Shown: positions 59,901-64,000 of the stretch, one piece after another | Layout: each line of letters starts with the position of its first letter | Position numbering within the stretch: the stretch's first letter is position 1 | Source of the DNA: Phoronis australis | Lineage: Eukaryota; Phoronida; Phoronidae | Length of the DNA stretch: 64,000 bases | Assembly (NCBI GenBank): GCA_002633005.1 | Contig: NMRA01000676.1 | Location: 62,001-126,000 of the forward strand | Direction of reading: 5' to 3' | Program-made: the position numbers and the translations under genes | The notes under the pieces: generated by a model | The model's input: only the letters and a program-made list of their open reading frames with translations | Told to the model about the DNA's origin: nothing | The model's database searches: none

Positions 59901-62900
59901 TATTAAATTATGTGCAGGGTGACAACTATCCTGAACAAAGATGGGGCTGACAATGTACAGACGTGGTAGGCATTCTAGGCTCCTCCACTGCAGTAAAAAG
60001 GCGACCAAGCAGGATGGGGGCCTAAACTCACAGGGACAGCACCTGGATCTGTGGCAGTAAATGCCGATGACAGTTTTCAATGAAATACAAACCTTTCACA
60101 CGCAGGGAAATAAAAACAAATGACAAGAGCAGCACTTTAACTCAAGAGCAGTTCTAACTTACTTTAGACTCTTTAACAAAATCACTGCACTAACATTCAG
60201 AGACTTTCCATACCAAAATACCTAATCTAATCCTTGAATTAGACAGCAAAACAACTTCCTTACCCAGATTAAAAGAGATTTCTGGTGTTGGAGAGAACTT
60301 ATAATTTATTGCTGAAGACTGTTAATGGAGGTGATTGTTTATTATGTGCTGAGATAACAACACTTAATCAACATGCAGATGTACCGAAGCTTTAAAACAT
60401 CCATTTGAACTCTGCTGTAATTCCATAAAGAGAAATAGAAAAGTGCAATGATATGTATGGCGAACACATCTCATAACCGTTTACTGGTTTCTTCAGGTAT
60501 GTCACAGGTGCAGTGCGAGAGGCTATCTCCGTTGCCATGACTGTAATGGCCGCGGCAAGAAATGGTGCGTGCACTGCGGTGGTGATGGTAGTTTGTCCGT
60601 CTCCAAGGGTGTAAAGTACAAAAGATGCAACATTTGCCATGGCAACGGCTGGACTATGTAAGATATAGAATAATGTCTGAAATTGTGAGCATATCTGAAA
60701 AATGTGCACGGAATTTGCTTAGATTTTCTTATGCTATATTGTTTCATAACTTACTGTTTTACAAATACAAGTAAGAATAAGAAATCTTCAGCACTATGGA
60801 AGGGGTAATGATCAGGCCAGCTGGACACAAAATAAATTACTTAATCTAAGAGAAACCCCACATTGAAAAACAAACTATATTTCATGCAACTTTACAATAA
60901 CGATTGATAATTGAATTGAAAAACTGAGCATTTTCAATATCAATTACAAGACTGATAAAGTGGAAAATAATTTTGTTTTCTTTGGTTGACGACTGAGTGT
61001 TAACATTTTGCTTTTGTATTGTTTCCTTAGCTGCAAGACGTGTCGAGATGATGGCCGCATCACATGTCCCATTTGCAACGGCTACAGGCAACTGTTACAC
61101 TACATTGCATTAACAGTGATATAGTGAGTGGGTAGCCATGTGGCTTTTGGCTGGGATATTTTAAAGTGGCAACGAACTTGCCTTTCATGACAAAAAGCCA
61201 ATTTTGATTCAGACCTCTTAGCATTACGCTCCTTAATCTACTACATAGGTGTGTTTCCTGGGCTTAGAAAGAGTTAACATTAGATTAGGCTATACAACTT
61301 AACTTGTCATTTTATTCACTGAGCATGGCCTCTAGTAATAACAAACTGTCGGGTATTTGCAAGACCAGAAATTAGTTCTCATCTGATAAAAAAACAAGTT
61401 GAGACCAATTTTTAGCTGCAACGACTGGTCTAAATGAAAAATAGCACTTTTGACAGGACAAGGTTTTATTACCACTTTTAAACAACTGTTTGTGATTAGT
61501 ACACTTTTGAAACAACTTGCTATTTCTACTCAAGAGCTATTAATGCAATGCCACCAATCCAACAAAAAAGAAGAAGAAACAGAATACCGTAGCCTCTTTG
61601 AGAAAGTAATGCTTGAAATAATTATTGTAAAGTCATTAAAAGAATGGTGTCTATACAATTATGAACCGCAAGATTATGGCTTAATAATGCACTAATAAAA
61701 TTACTTCCCACTCGGTAATAATACATTTGCTTAAAACACTGAATTCTGATTTTAGTAAAACCCATCAAGATGATTATATCTATGAGCAGACGGACATGCC
61801 AGATGACCTGCTTCTGAGCGTCACAGGAGTGATTGTCTTCCACCAAGTATTACCAAGGGTAATTCATACACAGAAACACATCATCCATTTTGATCAGAAG
61901 GACATGCTTGTCTTGCTATTTCCAAAATGGCACTCAGGCCATGCAATTTAGATAAAGAAAAAGGCTTAATTTGGCAGCTTCAGCTTTTGTTGGCATACCT
62001 GGTAAAAATCCCAGGTCACCATCAAGTCAACATGCACATATCCAAGCATGCAACTAGACAAACACATGTTGGAATCATTCGGTAGAAATAGGAAGGGCCC
62101 GCTTATATTTGACTGAGACGTCAACTAAAATGTGAGATACTCCTTATTTTCTGTTTAAGCAAAAAACAATGAAAAATTGTCTTGGTGATCTTCAGTGTGC
62201 TAACTCTTGGCAATGAGGTTTGTCAACCTTAATTCGAGTTTGGTAACCTTGGAATTTTGCGAGGTCGCATTTGACGAGTTGACATTATGATAAGTGTCAA
62301 GCCCGGAGGTGTAATTGCTATTCAAATTTTTTACAATTATTGTGTTTTTAGAATGCCTCCTGTCATAATGATACTTAAACATGTGAAGAACTGCCATAAA
62401 TGGTCTTCAATAAAATGTTCGTATGATTTATAGGTGTCACCGATTACAAATTATCCTGTTCAAGAAGTGAATGAAAACTCCGAATCCATTATCAAACAGC
62501 ATGATGCCAAGTTCTCCACTTCAGAAAAGATCATACGACAAGTAAGTCCCACCTAATGCTAATTAGGTCAAGCCAAAGTTGTAATTTCAGTCCGTCGTGT
62601 TATTGTTTGCAACAAGAAACGAAACCATGATACAAGTTAATTAGCTCTGTCAAGCCAGACTAAATATTGTCCATGCCAGGACTATCGAAGTTGGTTTCAG
62701 GAAATGAGCAAACCCCATCCAAGGGCAGGCCAGCTTCTTCAAAAGTAAATGAACACTCCGTTTTACTTCCTGAGGACATGGGCGTGGCATGAAAATGTTG
62801 TGATGCACACTGCGTGGCTGAGTAAACTTGTGTATGGGGTGAAATTTGCATTCGGAAAAGTGAATGTGATTGAAATGTACCATTAAATGTGCAGATCCAA

Positions 62901-64000
62901 TAAAATAAATATGTTTCATGACTTCAAAAAAACAACTAATAAATTGCACAGGTACCTCTTGGTTAGAAAACACATGGGCTGTGTTCTACGTAGGAAGTGG
63001 ACAATGAATATGGGATGAACTTTTAATTTATTACAGTTATTATTTATTGAATTCAATTTTGGGATTTATGCAAGTAAAACACAGAAAAAATATCTCTGTG
63101 CCTGTTGTATGTACAGATGTATCAATGGTTTGGCTCCAGCATATCTCAGCTGAAAATTCAATAGTAGTCAAGCTGTATATTCTACACGACGTTCTTCTGT
63201 CGATGGAATAGTTTCTCTTAAAAAAATTAAAACCGAGACCGGCAAGAGAGCTTTTATCTATGCTGCTGCTACAATATGGAATTCTATTAGCCCAGAAATG
63301 AAACGGTCCAATTCAATAAATACTTTTCAACTCAATATTAAAAAGTGGCTGCCCCATTTTATACGCCACCTGTCTTAATCATGTCATTTTTTTCTCATTG
63401 TCATAAATATTCTCACTGTTTAGAGTTATTTCATCTCTCTTTAGTTAAATTTTCACCATTGTTTGTCATTTATTTATTGTCTTAATTCTCAACCTGTTTT
63501 AATTGTATCTTTTTCACATATATTTAATTGTTGTTTTATTACTTCCTTGAATTATATTACTCTTTTTTCTTGTTGAGGGCCCTCTTGGAAAGCAGTGCTA
63601 TCACTGAAGAGATCACCCTCATTTTAAATATCACAATAAATAAATAAAAATAAATAAATAAATAAAATAAACTTTCCTTTAGTTACTCACTGGACTTCTA
63701 TCAAAACTAAGGTTTGCATAAAAGTGATAAGTTGGTCCCACGCGATCTCAAAATACACAACGAACACAGCCAGCTAACAGCTCCTTTCCTAATAAACTTT
63801 TACCATTTCTGTCTTCATGTGACAATGTGGATTTAAATGCATTGGTGGAAAGCCTGATATCTCTCGAGCCAGTAAAATTCAATTCAACAGCGTGTTTTGA
63901 TTTGTAAACCACAAAACTATAAAGAAAAAATAATAACTAACACTTTACTGCCAACCGATAACTGATGGTGGTCGTTTTATATTGCAGCGGCAGATTCTAC
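54034..64000 (+). CDS. SSUH2: SSUH2 homologue (3' end beyond the window)
   Basis: Ten exons: 54034-54103, 55308-55439, 56593-56671 (false duplicate 58045-58123), 58606-58735, 59484-59669, 60497-60657, 61031-61123, 61756-61858, 62434-62541 and 63988 to the edge. All join in phase, giving about 358 residues so far. Strong family markers are [19 protein letters not shown], a Cys-rich zinc-binding domain over exons 6-7 (C-H-R-C-x-x-[36 protein letters not shown]) resembling the DnaJ zinc finger, and [12 protein letters not shown]2 is the homologue of nematode ssu-2; the human gene has been linked to tooth development, but its molecular role is poorly known. A chaperone-like or protein-binding role is inferred from the zinc domain. 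The first exon is Ser-rich and poorly conserved, so the start is less certain. Confidence 0.92.
55308..55439 (+). CDS. SSUH2: SSUH2 exon 2
   Basis: Acceptor CAATTTTAG. Reads [13 protein letters not shown] to V-E-Y-D-K; acidic, phase 1, donor GTGAGC. Confidence 0.8.
56593..56671 (+). CDS. SSUH2: SSUH2 exon 3 (first of two assembled copies)
   Basis: Reads [16 protein letters not shown]; phase 2, donor GTAAGT. An identical protein is encoded at 58045-58123. Confidence 0.8.
56821..56940. repeat. (AT)n/(ATGT)n microsatellite
   Basis: About 120 bases of AT repeats with interspersed GT, directly before the N at 56941. Its counterpart at 58268-58300 is much shorter. Confidence 0.95.
56942..58290. 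repeat. tandem segment D, copy 2
   Basis: Begins 'ttagcaaactgattttgtca' as at 55483 and ends within the shorter version of the same AT-rich microsatellite. Confidence 0.75.
58045..58123 (+). CDS. SSUH2: SSUH2 exon 3 (second assembled copy)
   Basis: Same 79 nt, phases and encoded residues as 56593-56671. Either copy alone keeps the frame; using both would not. One is therefore an assembly duplicate or, less likely, a mutually exclusive alternative. Confidence 0.7.
58606..58735 (+). CDS. SSUH2: SSUH2 exon 4
   Basis: Acceptor TCGTTTTAG. Reads [13 protein letters not shown] to T-T-S-I-H, with the conserved S-x-C-C-Y element (S-H-C-C-Y-G). Donor GTGAAT. Confidence 0.88.
59484..59669 (+). CDS. 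SSUH2: SSUH2 exon 5
   Basis: 62 codons in phase 0: [10 protein letters not shown] to H-T-D-Y-I-Q. Donor GTAAGC. Confidence 0.92.
60497..60657 (+). CDS. SSUH2: SSUH2 exon 6 (zinc-binding Cys-rich domain)
   Basis: Four C-x-x-C pairs with G-x-G spacing. Phase 2, donor GTAAGA. Confidence 0.93.
61031..61123 (+). CDS. SSUH2: SSUH2 exon 7 (end of Cys-rich domain)
   Basis: [17 protein letters not shown] to L-T-V-I. Donor GTGAGT, phase 2. Confidence 0.92.
61756..61858 (+). CDS. SSUH2: SSUH2 exon 8
   Basis: [10 protein letters not shown] to V-L-P-R, phase 0, donor GTAATT. Confidence 0.85.
62434..62541 (+). CDS. SSUH2: SSUH2 exon 9
   Basis: 36 codons in phase 0: V-S-P-I-T-N-Y-P-V to K-I-I-R-Q. Donor GTAAGT. 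Confidence 0.87.
63050..63675 (+). pseudogene. 3' end of a non-LTR retrotransposon in SSUH2 intron 9
   Basis: From 63109 the frame reads [14 protein letters not shown], a stop, then [20 protein letters not shown] to TAA at 63376. This is the C-terminal tail of CR1/L2/Crack-type ORF2. A 3' UTR and a terminal AATAAATAAA tract (63637-63672) follow. It is heavily 5'-truncated with an internal stop, so it is inactive. It is probably the same family as the relic at 17215-18120. Confidence 0.75.
63988..64000 (+). CDS. SSUH2: SSUH2 exon 10, cut by the window end
   Basis: After TATATTGCAG, begins R-Q-I-L, matching the start of the conserved C-terminal block in the family. Confidence 0.75.

Overview
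This is a stretch of animal nuclear DNA: AT-rich, intron-containing genes with GT-AG splice sites, long intergenic spaces, decayed non-LTR retrotransposons, MITE-like fold-backs and microsatellites. The set of homologues (selenophosphate synthetase 1, SSUH2, the ciliary protein DRC12/CCDC153, an MS4A-like tetraspan protein and a giant acidic-repeat protein) fits an invertebrate, most likely a marine deuterostome such as a hemichordate, echinoderm or amphioxus. I cannot fix the phylum from the sequence. The assembly is a draft: two N runs (20214-20252 and 31703-32523) and four single Ns (19013, 23231, 46403, 56941). Each single N joins two nearly identical tandem segments, which looks like two haplotypes laid end to end, and two of these false copies carry a coding exon.

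Layout. (1) 1-6090: non-coding, with a possible tiny signal-peptide exon at 555-596 and a degenerate repeat block at about 4418-6035. (2) 6091-10605, plus: one 4.5-kb exon made almost wholly of DGDGIPD-type calcium-binding repeats. (3) 14376-17024, minus: a three-exon MS4A/CD20-like membrane protein. (4) 17215-22000: decayed reverse transcriptase fragments, dispersed repeats and a MITE. (5) 22605-about 34 kb, plus: selenophosphate synthetase 1 in six recovered exons, with Arg at the selenocysteine position; its last exon or exons probably lie in the 821-bp gap. Its introns hold a large fold-back, a 48-bp minisatellite and a block of CTAGTGG repeats. (6) 35300-36569, minus: a two-exon unrecognised secreted, disordered protein with a perfect 21-bp hairpin upstream. 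(7) 41821-42429, minus: DRC12/CCDC153, coding region in one exon. (8) 42500-54000: no genes; MITEs, fold-backs, a 2.37-kb duplicated segment and a hammerhead-ribozyme-like motif. (9) 54034 to the window end, plus: SSUH2 homologue, ten exons, the last cut by the window edge.

The genes look functionally unrelated and each is its own transcription unit; nothing resembles an operon. The most unusual item is the acidic-repeat gene, a candidate secreted calcium-buffering or matrix protein whose 5' end still looks to be expanding by near-identical 75-bp units. The selenophosphate synthetase with an AGA codon where relatives have UGA, and the orphan secreted protein, come next.
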